Shown here one piece after another: positions 13,714-24,681 of a stretch of DNA of 64,000 bases. Each line of letters starts with the position of its first letter. Position 1 is the stretch's first letter. This DNA comes from Talinum fruticosum. Taxonomy: Eukaryota; Streptophyta; Magnoliopsida; Caryophyllales; Talinaceae. Both the position numbers and the translations under genes were made by a program. Below the pieces are notes generated by a model. It had not been told where the DNA came from. It did no database searches and saw only the letters and a list, made by a program, of their open reading frames with translations. The DNA is taken from assembly GCA_021018815.1 (NCBI GenBank), contig JAITYX010000030.1:883001-947000 (forward strand). The letters run 5' to 3'.

Positions 13714-16700
13714 CGTGTACGTGGGCTGAAATCTGAATTCGGAAGTTTATGCTCCTGGAGACTGAAGTTTGGTTTAGAGCTTATCATATCAGAAGCAGAA
13801 CACGAAAATGAATTGTTATTTTCAATATTTCTTTGTCCTCTTATTTAGAGGTCTGTTCTTCATTATCTGATAGCTGCTGGGATTGAGTTTGAGTTAAATT
13901 CACCTTGTGGCAGTTAATTGGGATAAGGACTGGATTGCCGCTGCCGTCAGGGTGGGAGATATTGATTCAATTAGCAGTGTATTTCATTGTTGAGGACTAC
14001 ACAAATTATTGGATCCACAGATTTTTACACTGTAAATGGGGTTATGAGAAGATCCACCGAGTGCACCATGAGTACACTGCCCCTATCGGATTTGCTGCAC
14101 CCTATGCACATTGGGCTGAGATTTTGATCCTTGGGATCCCATCGTTTCTTGGCCCTGCCATGGCCCCAGGTCATATGATTACATTTTGGTTGTGGATTGC
14201 TTTGAGGCAGATTGAGGCCATTGAAACGCACAGTGGGTATGCATGCTTATGGCCCCTCTTCTTTTTCCTGTTTAGTGATTGATTTTGACATAATGATGTT
14301 GAACAGTTGCTTACCCTTTTTCGCTTAACTTTCATCCATGTTCTAAGTAGACTGTCAAGAAAAGTGATTTGGGTAAAGGGTCTTCATTAGCCTCATGCTT
14401 TTTATCCATTACGATTATGATCAAAAGATTGATTTCTTTCCTTGACTGCTTTAAACTTTTTGAATTCACATTACTTTCCTAAACTGTTTCTGTTTGGATG
14501 AACTTATAACCATAAAATTAATATTTTTATATTGCAGGCTTAATTATGCTATATAACTACTATTGGATTTCTGTTATGTACTAAGTTAGGCTCGTCCAAC
14601 ATATGAACATGACAATTTTCCATATGCCATTACAGCAGAACAGATGTCAGAGTTGATTTCTCAACTCTGTTGGACATGGCATTATTTTGTGCTATACTAT
14701 TGTGACTCATTCATAGTGCACTGTCATGAGGGCAATTAGTAGCCTTGACTTTGTAGCTTTATTGACCACTTAAAACAATGAGACAATTTTATACTCACTT
14801 CTTGATCATGCCTGGAATTAGTTGAGAAATTTCCTAATTCCTTTAGTTTACAAGTAAATTTTTGGATTAGTGACTTCACCTTATATATCTGTGTTAGATC
14901 AGCCCTCAAAAAAGAAATAAAATAAAATATCTTTGTAATCTGATTTCTGATTACTAATTTCTTGATCCATTCCAGATAAGGTTTTGGATCTCATGTCCTA
15001 ATATATGCATGCCAAATTGCAATAGAATTGTATTCTAGTGATTGTGACTGGTTCCTGCTGATCATTCTGCTGACCATTTTTATGTACTTTGTTAAAAAAA
15101 CTCTGCGGTGTATACATATTCTCTGAAGTCTGATCATAAACTTAGGGAAATTTTAATTATGTATTGATTTGAAAAAGGAGAGATTTTAACAAGAGAAGCT
15201 ACGTATAATTGTCAAGCACCTGTCATCTTTAGATGCCGTTTTGTCCGATACCATGGGGCATTCAGCCTTTGCATTCTTAGATAATCAATCTAATGAGTGC
15301 TTTCTCAATCAAAATATTTTCTGGGCTTCGATGTTTGGAACTCTTGGCTTTGGAATTCATGCAGCCAAAAAAAAATTCAGTCGTGAGAAGCGCACTGGTC
15401 AGGATTGTGACTCAAATTTGATGTCAATCAAAGGATTGCATAGGAAATAGGCCAATTCTTGGTGTGAGAAATAATACGTTGCACAGAATGTATCTCTAAA
15501 GTGGGTGATTTTTCATTTAACTTACTAGCTCTAGTAGATCAACAGTTTAGAAGGTCTACTGCATTTTAGCTTCACTCCTAGCCCCCCAAAAAAAAAAAAA
15601 AAACCAAAAGAAAGAAGAAAAAACCGAGGAAATGGGAGAAGTTTATGGCATAACTGTATAAGTAATTGTGGTTGAGGGAAACATGTACAAAGGATCGAAT
15701 TTTCTTTTGAGATAAAAATAGATAATCATAAACTGAACTTGTCCATCTAAATGTCTGGAAACGTGATCATTTTATGTTTTAGATAAGAAACCTTTCATGT
15801 TAGTTAAATAACCAACCTACATACAATTTTAGCTTTGGATAATGCTGAATTAGCTTTTGGCTCAGAGCTGAGGGATATAATTACCTATTAATGTCCTTTT
15901 GGCTGTCTTTTTGACTTGCTTTGGTGTGTTTGAACAAATCTTTCAGCATTTCACATACACTTTGCGAGTTGTATGTGTTTCTTCTCTATAACTGATGCAT
16001 TACAAAACTTTTATGTCTTCCTCTTTCTTCAAAATAGTTCAGTGCTTGTCACAGCAGACATCACAGAGGCCTGTCTAGTAGGCAATTAGAAAGTTTTTAA
16101 AAAATAAAAATTTGGGGTTCAGTGGCAATCATTTCTCGTTGAGGTTGCTACAATGACCTTCCATAATCTTGCTTGTTTAGGTGGGTCTTCAAGGTATGGA
16201 TTTGGATTAGGGCATTAACGATAAACGCCTATGCTAATGTGTATGAAATAGTTCGGCTTTAAGACGATGGAAATATTGGTGTACATACTTAGTGAACTTA
16301 ATCTTTGACCTATAGATATTTGGTGCTCTTGCTCGGGCCATAATGGTAGTCTCTGTTTTCCTTGACTGTTGTACATGTGGTGCCTTTCTTTGCTTTAGTT
16401 ATGGAATACAAGCATCTGTTTACAACACCAACCCTGGGCCCTCTTGTTCTATTGGATGCTTGGTTTATCTATTTCTTCAATTGCTCGATTGGGGTTAATA
16501 TTGAGAACTTAAAGATTTTTCTTTTCTGTCTAGATATGACTTTCCTTGGACCCCAACAAAGTATATCCCATTCTATGGTGGTGCTGAGTACCATGATTAC
16601 CATCATTATGTAGGAGGGCAAAGCCAAAGCAATTTTGCTTCAGTCTTCACCTACTGTGATTACATTTATGGGACTGATAAGGTGATTGGAGTTCCATTCT

Positions 16701-17652
16701 CAGTACTTTGTTTTCTATTTGAGTAATTTTAGATGTTGACTGCTGATGCTTCTGTATTTTTTCTGTCTCATCAGGGCTATCGTTATCAGAAGAAGCTCCT
16801 CGCAAAGGTACACCTGTGATGCCATTTCCTATGTATCTGCCACTAATTTCAAAATTTAACCGTAATATGTTGACAATAGGAATTTATGCTCATGTTTTAC
16901 TGTGTTCTTTTCTTTTGTTAGTCTCCCTAATCCTTTTTTTTTTTTTGGCCCTGGGTGGAGGGTGGGGGTGATGTGATTCTAGTTAGGATCCTATGGCAGG
17001 ATGCTGAATGGGTCCACTGACTATTATTAGCTGCAGTAGCCCTCTCCGTGTGACACAGGCTCTTTATTTTGACTTGAGTACCGATATAATACCTTGGCAT
17101 TGTAGCATGGATATGAATGACAGGCTCTTTATTTCGATTTGGGTACCGATATAATACCTTGGCATTGTGGCATGGATATGAATATTAGGCCTTTGTCTTT
17201 AGACTTCAGAGAATAGTTGACCAGGTTGGGTGCAACACTTTGCCAAGTTTGACATGCACCTATGTCAGATGATCTTCTTGTCTTGTCCAAGTAAATAGAC
17301 CATGCTTCCCTTGTAGCAAGATACAGAACTCAACACTTTGCCAAATTTGAAAATTACTATAGATTTTAGCTATAGTGGATCTTGGTAGATGATCATCGGA
17401 CCTATTCCTCGTGGAATTATGCCTGAGTATCCTCTATATAGTCCTGCTCTGGTGGGTTAACACTTTAACACTTGATCAGTGTCAATTTGTCCCCCAAAGT
17501 AGATGTATTTCACTCAAACAGTTCAGCTTCAATATGCTAAATCTCCTATACATGGATTTATGATCAATTACTCATCTTTATTTGCTGATCTCGTGCAGTT
17601 GAAGGAAGAGTCACTCAGCAGCAAGCAGCAGAATGGACTCAAATCTGATTAG
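12251..17652 (+). CDS. SMO1: Methylsterol monooxygenase 1 (sterol 4-alpha-methyl oxidase 1), five exons
   Basis: Exons 12251-12580, 13914-14236, 16534-16681, 16775-16807 and 17599-17652 all have GT-AG junctions and join to 888 bases (295 aa), the usual length of plant SMO1. The enzyme is an ER membrane di-iron oxygenase that removes the first C4 methyl group of 24-methylenecycloartanol-type sterols in phytosterol and brassinosteroid biosynthesis. The three histidine clusters of the fatty-acid-hydroxylase/ERG25 family are intact: HRFLH (145-149), HRVHH (158-162) and HDYHH (238-242). Hydrophobic segments lie near residues 40-60, 90-107 and 125-142. The start is the first ATG after the CT-rich leader and aligns with the family N-terminus (MLPYKTV..). 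Coding sequence is unbroken. Introns 1 and 2 are long (1.3 and 2.3 kb) and carry repeats. A SMO2 assignment is less likely, because the N-terminus and the motif YCHNILFLF are SMO1-like. Confidence 0.93.
13267..13642. mobile_element. Inverted-repeat-bounded element in SMO1 intron 1
   Basis: A perfect 18-base inverted repeat (ATAAAGGTCTTGACTCAA at 13267-13284 and its reverse complement at 13625-13642) encloses 340 bases without coding capacity. The structure suggests a MITE. The superfamily is unknown and no clear target-site duplication is seen. Confidence 0.55.
13650..13712. repeat. Compound (AT)n(GT)n microsatellite in SMO1 intron 1
   Basis: About twelve AT units run straight into about twenty GT units. 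It lies just outside the 13267-13642 element. Confidence 0.95.
17056..17185. repeat. 65-bp tandem duplication in SMO1 intron 4
   Basis: Two adjacent copies (17056-17120 and 17121-about 17182) begin CAGGCTCTTTATTT and contain ACCGATATAATACCTTGGCA. They differ at only a few positions. No coding effect. Confidence 0.9.
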
Positions 17653-18575
17653 TGGGTTTCTTGGCTATTTTCTATCTTTCTCTTCTGGCTGGCACTTTCC
17701 CACCATAGATAAGTATATGAAGCTCGGTATGCTGAGCTGATCGTGACCCACAACCTTCGTCTTGGTGACACAGCTAAATAGAGTTTTTAGGGTGCTTAGA
17801 TGGGAAATTAACAATGAAATCAAATGTGTTTTTGTCTAGTTTGTTTTCTTTCCCTGTGTTTTTTTTGTTTGGGGGAGGGGGGTTGTAGAGGCAGAACCTC
17901 AGAGTTATGTTATTCCAACACTTTGACCAGTAAATCTATGAAGTGTTCATGGCCTTATCTGGTGTTGTTGAAACTTGTACCTTCCGTACTAATACTATAT
18001 TACTACATATGATTTCTGATAGCATTTTGAACTTGCATTTCTGCTCGAAGTGCCACTGGGAAGGGAAAGTATTGGTCAAATTGGCCAAAGCTCAACTCTT
18101 TTTAGTTGGAAGTTTTTTTGGATTGTGAGGTTATAATTGATTAGAGTTAAGTTGTTGAACCTTCACAATGTGTTGTTGAGGGGTTAAATAGATTTGCACT
18201 ATAAATCAACTAGGATCGAATCTAAAACTGTCTATAGCTCAGAGTTCATATGGAGCAAATGAGATAAGATTGTCTATAACTTCGAGTTCATATGGAACAA
18301 ATGGGGTAAGATGAATCTCTACTGTATGAGATAAAGCAAATTACTTTGAATGAAATTCTATAATACGTATAAAGTCAAATAAAACTATTATAATTGCATT
18401 CGTTTATGTATTTATATGAGTATCAATCAACCCATTTGCCCAAATCCTGTCTAATTTGTACTAACCATTTAACTTCTATATATAATAATCACATATCCCT
18501 TTCCACAATTTAAACCCCCAAAAAACAGTTACAAATATTTAGCGTTTGATTCACAGTTGAAAGTGAAGATCAAAA

Positions 18576-18648
18576 GCCCGTCTAGCTCAGTCGGTAGAGC
18601 GCAAGGCTCTTAACCTTGTGGTCGTGGGTTCGAGCCCCACGGTGGGCG
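18576..18648 (+). tRNA. tRNA-Lys (anticodon CUU)
   Basis: 73 bases fold as a full cloverleaf. The 7-bp acceptor stem GCCCGTC/GGTGGGC includes two G-U pairs. A-box-like TAGCTCAGTCGG and B-box GGTTCGAGCCC are present. Anticodon CTT is at 18609-18611 with U33 before it. The discriminator is G and there is no intron. A CAA trinucleotide sits just upstream, typical of plant pol III initiation. Confidence 0.95.
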
Positions 18649-18652
18649 AATA

Positions 18653-18662
18653 TTTTTTTTTT
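18653..18662 (+). terminator. RNA polymerase III terminator of tRNA-Lys
   Basis: A run of ten T begins four bases after the mature 3' end of the tRNA. Confidence 0.85.
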
Positions 18663-18738
18663 AATATTTTGGCTTTTTACATCAAAAGATCACAAATTCA
18701 TGACAGTTCTGGGCTTTTCTCCAAATTCATATTTTTAC

Positions 18739-18757
18739 GGCCCATTCATAATGGGCC
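18739..18757. promoter_or_regulatory. Palindromic Site-II element (GGCCCATT-CAT-AATGGGCC)
   Basis: Two perfect 8-base inverted arms of the TGGGCC/GGCCCA motif, bound by plant TCP factors, are separated by three bases. They lie 90 bases downstream of tRNA-Lys, and AGCCCAT follows at about 18808. No protein-coding gene starts nearby on either strand, so the role is unknown. Confidence 0.45.
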
Positions 18758-20896
18758 GGTCTATTTTCCATTTCTTCTGGTGTAACTTGTCTGACACTGG
18801 TTCTCAGCCCATATCATATCCAACCCCTTCGCCCACCTCCCCCAAATCAAAAAAGAAACTTATAATTTAAAAAAAAAAAGCCAATTATTTCCCCAATAAC
18901 ACTAATTATTTTTTGAACTGGTATATTTGAATCTTTTTGGTTAATAAATGAGTATTTCATTTTTATATAAAAAATAATTTCATTTTCTCTAATGGATTTT
19001 ATGAAGTTTCTGAATTTTTATACAAGATAGGCACCTTATTTCTCTATTTAATAAAATCAGTTCTTTTAATTGTTTTACATGAGGCAATATTTTTGTGGAC
19101 CGTGTTTGTCATCCAAAATTAAGATGTAAGATTTATTTGTATTGGCTACAACATGCAAGTACGATATGATAGAACTATTCCTTCTTCCCTTGTCCTAAAG
19201 CCGATCGATCTTATTTGGATAAGATTTACAAAGATACAGATATGTACGACTTTACTCCTTCAAATTTAATAAAAAATCCAATCAAATTAAAGATTTTGTA
19301 GAAAACTAAAACAAATTAAATAAGTCAAGGAAGAAACACGATAATAATAACCAACAAACAGACTTTTTTATGCAATAAATATATTTTAAAAGACTTTCTG
19401 ACAAATTTTGAGATGAATTTTTTTCCCTAATCACACATAATAAACAAGATCATTGTAATATATTACAGTGATGTCATGACGTGAGAAAAATTTTCACAGC
19501 AAAGAAAGGGGGGCGGGGTAAAAGGGACATTTTAAACTTAGCTCAATGAGTTAATTACTTTGCCTAATTAAGCTAAACACCTAATCTTTGAAGTTAATTA
19601 CAATTATGCCCAAGAACTTGGAGAGATTATAAATCAATCCATGAGACAATTACCTACCATAAGTTTGTACGGAAAACAAGCTAAAGACATTGATTAGATA
19701 TAATGATGATGATGGTTGCCCCCAATGGAGTACTGTCAGAATTATTGTATGGAAAAAAAAATCATAATCCCACCAATAATTAACATCTATTTTTGTTAAA
19801 AAATACATGCATGCCCTCCATGGAAATTTTTTTGTCAATTATTATTGCACTTTGTTTTGTCATATATATATTTTTAGGAAAAAAAACACAATATTTGAAA
19901 TGGAATAAAACTAATTATAAGTAGTCATATAAAAAACAATAATGGATAGGAGATATAAAAAAACTATATATTTTATTCTAGGTAATTAATTTTATTTGCA
20001 AATTAAAGAAACCATGCCTCCATTCATGTTTCCTTCAAATTTATACTTTTCTTTTGATTTTTGGTTCTTTGATTCATTAACTAAAATTAAATTATTATCA
20101 GTTAATAAGTAAATTTTTCTTTTTTATAAAATTTAAAGTTAAAATTTTATTTTTTAAAATTTTTTTAAAATGTTACCATTTGAATGATATTTTTTAATAT
20201 TTAGTACAGTTGAATAACATTTTTAATAAAGAAAATAAAATACTATTTTTTAATTATTTAAAAAATTTAGCGGTATTTTTGAGCAAAAACTCGGGGTTAA
20301 AATTTGTAAATTAGAAGTATATATTATATTGATGGGGGGTAGGACCAGAGCAGCAATAATGTGATTGATAAAGGCCAGCTGTATTAATTCCACCAATTAC
20401 TAGTAACAGCTTTGAATGTATTTTCCCTTGCAAAATGGCCCCCCAAGTTTTCTTTTCAAACCTTTTTATAAAGGAGAAATTTACCCAATCAGCTTTGCTC
20501 ATTATTTCTTTAACACTTTATGGCTTTCTTTTAAGGGCATCATATGGAAATATGTTACTCATTTAGTATTTTTTAAAATTTTTCCATACATGTGGAAGCA
20601 TCCTTATTGGTAATCATGGGCCCCAATTATATGACATTTATATATATGTACCTTAATTTTTTCATTTATTTTTTTTTGTTTTTGGGTTGTTCAAAATTTT
20701 CACCAAGGAAGTGGAGACAATTCTTATTCCTACTCTTGTACCATATGCTCCTTGTAATTACTATGCTTCTATACATGTATAGTGGTCCTTGCAAAAGTTG
20801 AATTCCTTTTTTGATAGTAAAGTTGATTTTTTATCATTCATCAATCGTGTTGCTCTACTAGATCTTAAACGATGTAACTTCAATTTACTCTCTATG

Positions 20897-21092
20897 TCCG
20901 GGCTCGGTAAAAGTGATCCGAAATCCGAACCGAACCGAATCCGACCCTACACTCCCGGATCCAACCCAACTATTTTTTCGTCAAAGTGTTTTGTATTTGC
21001 AAGATAAAATTATTAAACTAAACATCAATCGACTCGAAGTCAACCCGATCCGAATTAATCCAAATCGAAATCGACCCAAATGACTTGATTGT
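20897..21092. repeat. Degenerate CCGAACCGAATCCGACCC-type repeat tract
   Basis: Repeated variants of GATCCGAAATCCGAACCGAACCGAATCC and CCGATCCGAATTAATCC occur in about 200 bases. Such tracts are common in plant intergenic DNA. No gene is inferred. Confidence 0.5.
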
Positions 21093-22131
21093 CGATTTAT
21101 CTATGTCCATGACTTATTCATTTATTTATTTTCTTTTCTTTTATGATACGAATTAATGTATCTTTTAAAAATAAGAACCGATTTTCCTAAAAATCACTTC
21201 TTATAAGGGTTTTACCTAAAATATTACATGGAAAAATACATGTCAAATTTGGATGAAGAACAAGTATCTCTAGACGTAGTTAGTATAACGACCATAGTAA
21301 ACATCTAGTTTGTTACTTGATTTTCTTCTCCATAAAAAGTATTTGTGTGAGAGGGCAGGTTAAAGTATAAATCTATTTCTGAGCCTTTAAGCATAAGTTT
21401 AACCTTTTGATTGATTTGGTTCTTAAATAAATTCTATTAAAATATCAATATATAATATACAGAAATTGTAAATCTACTATTTTGAAAACTATGCCTCAGT
21501 TGAAAAAAGAAAAGAAAAGGCCTCAGGATGAAAGTCGAGCAAATGTGAATCAAAGGTTGCTATCTCCATGTCAGTTTCACTCTTACACAAAATATCCAAA
21601 TCAAATATGCTTGTAGAGATAAAAACCTAGTAGCTCTAGTACATACACACAATATAGAATACTCTCTCCTACCCGTATTCTCTCTCTCGGGTTATATAAT
21701 ATCATCAACAACAAGTTAACACCATCTAATATACGTCCTATTTCAATAGGGTATGAGAAAATTCAGATATAAACATATTTATTTTTGCGAGCATCCCCAC
21801 TAGCAAAAATACCAATAACTACGAAACATTATTGTTCTTTTTCATTTTTTTTTTGTGTGAATGAGGCCTTTGCATAAAGATCGACATATGTAAAATTTAA
21901 ACTCAAATCTATGATGACAACTCCGAAAGTTAGGTCAACTGAAACCCAAATAAAATATATATCGTAAAAGAAACTAAATAAAACAGAAATTACAAGAATT
22001 TTATAAAATTGGATCACAAAATACTGGTATTTTTTCCTTTTTTTTCCCCTTATAACTAGGGTAAAAAAGTTGGTAGGGTATAGTGTCACTGTGGGGTGTT
22101 TTGCTAAAAATAAATAGTAAATGATGGAGAC

Positions 22132-22157
22132 TGCTAATTTTGGCGCCAAAATTAGCA
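22132..22157. repeat. Perfect 26-bp palindrome
   Basis: The 13-base arms TGCTAATTTTGGC and GCCAAAATTAGCA abut with no spacer, with GGCGCC at the centre. A related GTCGCTAATC lies at about 22182. This could be a subterminal repeat of a decayed CACTA-type element, but no ends were identified. Confidence 0.7.
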
Positions 22158-24132
22158 ATAGACAAATAATTAATAGGAAGTCGCTAATCACATAATTAGG
22201 TGCTAGTTTATAGCTTGTCCTTAATTACTATATATAATTACTCTGCCAATTCACAAAGTGGAAAGGTTATGTTGACATGCAATTGTCTCATGCTTTGGCT
22301 TGGGATCCCATTTTGGCCATGCAATCTAATTAGCAAAATCTTTAAAGAAAATTTCAATTTACTAAAATTTAATTTAGCTAATCATTCCCTTTTTCGATAA
22401 TTAGTTGTCAAGATAAGAACATAATCGGTAAAAATAACCTTGTCCAATAAAATTAAAGTTCAGTTGTATAAACAAACACTCCACAATGACAAGTCCGTCG
22501 AAAAAAATAATAAAATATGTCAACAATTCATAATATAAATTCAAGTGACGAATCACTTCTTCTATAGCTTCATCACTCATTTAAAAGTGTACCTTTTACA
22601 TAATATAAATTTAATCTTTGTTTTCCATGGCATTTTTTTTTTACTTATTTTGAGATCAACACATTAAATCTTTATTCGTTGAGATTTTAGATTTTAAATT
22701 TTAAAGGCCTAAATTATTCAATTTGTCAAAGTTTATTAAATTTATCCATTTTTTTGTATTTTGAACCAGAGTTTAGAGAAAGTGGAATGAAGATTTAGAT
22801 AATTAGGATACTATTTATTAAATTATAAAGTTTTTCGAGTATACTTTCATATCCTCACGACCTATGGTCTAATCCTAAAATCTTTGTCTCGAATAGGTTA
22901 CCAGTCTCCCATTCATCGACATGGTTCATAATTCGACCCCTTCTTAGGTTGTAAATAGTTTTTTCCGATAATTTTAAGGATCGATAACTAGCCTCATAAA
23001 TCAAGTGTTTTCATCATGCTTTGTCCTCACTCATATATTAATTGATAATATTTCCATGAGATCACCCAAGAGTGAACTCTTTGAAAAAGGTCCATCTGTG
23101 GTAACATTAATATATATAAAAAAGTTTACGCACCAACTTGTGTATTTTTTTGATGTAATGGATACAGAATTGTTTGAAGTTCGCCAATATTAATAAAAAA
23201 GTTTGTAAATTTACTTTATTCTAAAAATTAAAATTGATATAAAAGTTTGATAGAGCAATATAGAAAACAAATATATTCCATTCCAATGAAAAATCAGTGT
23301 CAATTTTGGTTTGTCTCCCCTCCTTTGAAGGATTTATTGTCTAATATATACACAATGGGAGGTGAAGATGGGCAACAGAGCCATATGATGTAAGTTTCCA
23401 AATTTGTGATTGTTACCTACTCTTGAGGCTTTTGAAAATTCATGGCTGGATTCCATTTAAGATTTGGTAAACATATTCAAAATGACCCCAAAAAAAAAAA
23501 CCCATTTGGTCAACACTCATACCCAACACTCTCCACTCTTCCTCACCCCCCTCCCCCAAAAAAAAAAATAAAAAAATAAAAATTGGTGGGTGGGTCTACA
23601 TTAATTCCTAGGTTACCCTTTTTATATCTTCCTCTCATATTAAATATGACCACATGAATAACAAGGCTCAAAGGGAAAGCCAAAATAGCTTGGAGAAGAA
23701 AATCCTCCCCAAATCCTCATTTTTAAGATTTTAAGATATTTTAAAAATATAAAATTGATTTTTGAAACTAAAAAGGTAGAAACAAACAAGGAGATTGAGA
23801 CCCCCACATTTATTAAAATATAAATAAATAAATATAAATAAATAAATAAATAAACCTGCTTCCTTCCACCACCATTATCAAAAGAGGGGGCCCCTCTTTC
23901 TTTAACATGACCCTAACAATATCAACACAAAATTGAAATTAGGAAATAGTCAATGAGGAATTTAATTTAATTTAATTAAAAATCATAAAGACATGAAAAT
24001 GGACCTTCACCCACAAATTTATTTATTTTTTGTTTAAAAGGACAGAGTAGCGCGTGTGTGCAAGTCCCAGGGTGTGTGTGTACGGACTTGGCTTAGCTTG
24101 GATGGTTTCGTACGTTGGACTTTGGCGCTGCC

Positions 24133-24140
24133 TTTATATG
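24133..24140 (+). promoter_or_regulatory. Probable TATA box of the BED/hAT-derived gene
   Basis: TTTATATG stands just after a relatively G+C-rich upstream patch and before a CT-rich leader. It is about 540 bases upstream of the ATG, which implies a long 5' leader. Confidence 0.4.
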
Positions 24141-24272
24141 ACCAGGGCTTAATCAATGCAACCATTGCGCGCCCGACTCGCATCTCCGGAGCGAGTTTGT
24201 TCACTCGCCAACAATAAAGACTCCATCCAAGACACCCGTTCCCTTCTTCCCCTTCCTTTCTCCTCCCCCGTC

Positions 24273-24273
24273 A

Positions 24274-24299
<26 letters not shown>
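24273..24299 (+). repeat. (CT)n tract in the 5' leader of the BED/hAT-derived gene
   Basis: Thirteen or more CT units inside a pyrimidine-rich leader (24240-24360). Confidence 0.85.
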
Positions 24300-24305
<6 letters not shown>

Positions 24306-24493
24306 GTTTCTTTCTCTGTCTCATTCGTCTCCCTCGTCACGTCCCTCTTTCTCTCCTCCCTAATTACAATCACTGCGAGATTTTGTAAAAAAGGAAAAGA
24401 TTAAAATTGATTTGCTGTGAACAAACGAACCCACCCCACGAAAATCACTGACACCCAGATCATCATCATTTTTAATTCCTCCCTCTATCTCAT

Positions 24494-24550
24494 ATGGAGG
24501 ATCGCCGGAGACCCAAATCCCGGCGAAAGCCAACGGATTTCTCCGGATGA
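24494..24550 (+). CDS. Possible upstream ORF (18 codons) in the leader
   Basis: An ATG at 24494 opens an 18-codon frame rich in R and K (MEDRRRPKSRRK..), ending at TGA 24548-24550, 130 bases before the main ATG. A longer upstream frame starts at 24156 (82 codons) over the CT tract. Either could dampen translation. No conservation evidence is available from the sequence alone. Confidence 0.25.
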   Translation: MEDRRRPKSRRKPTDFSG

Positions 24551-24681
24551 ATGTATGGAGGAAGATGATGATGTGAGAGAGAGAAAACCCAAAAGAGTAA
24601 TTGAATTTCGAATACGAACAACATTCGAATTCCTGTACGAGAACCGGGCTGAAATTGTAATCTTGGGTTGGGGAAGGGAGA

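Larger units (their letters stand above)
18863..24050. other. AT-rich intergenic region without a supported gene
   Basis: No ORF shows a known domain or plausible splicing. Frames such as 21829-22191 (-) are AT-driven and rich in I, F and L. The region contains the CCGAACCGAATCC-type repeat at 20900-21090 and a 26-base palindrome at 22132, annotated separately. Confidence 0.6.

Noticed and set aside
14648..14669. Short hairpin CAGAGTTGA-TTTC-TCAACTCTG in SMO1 intron 2
   Set aside because: A perfect but only 9-bp stem. The extended arms pair poorly, so it is not supported as a small-RNA precursor.
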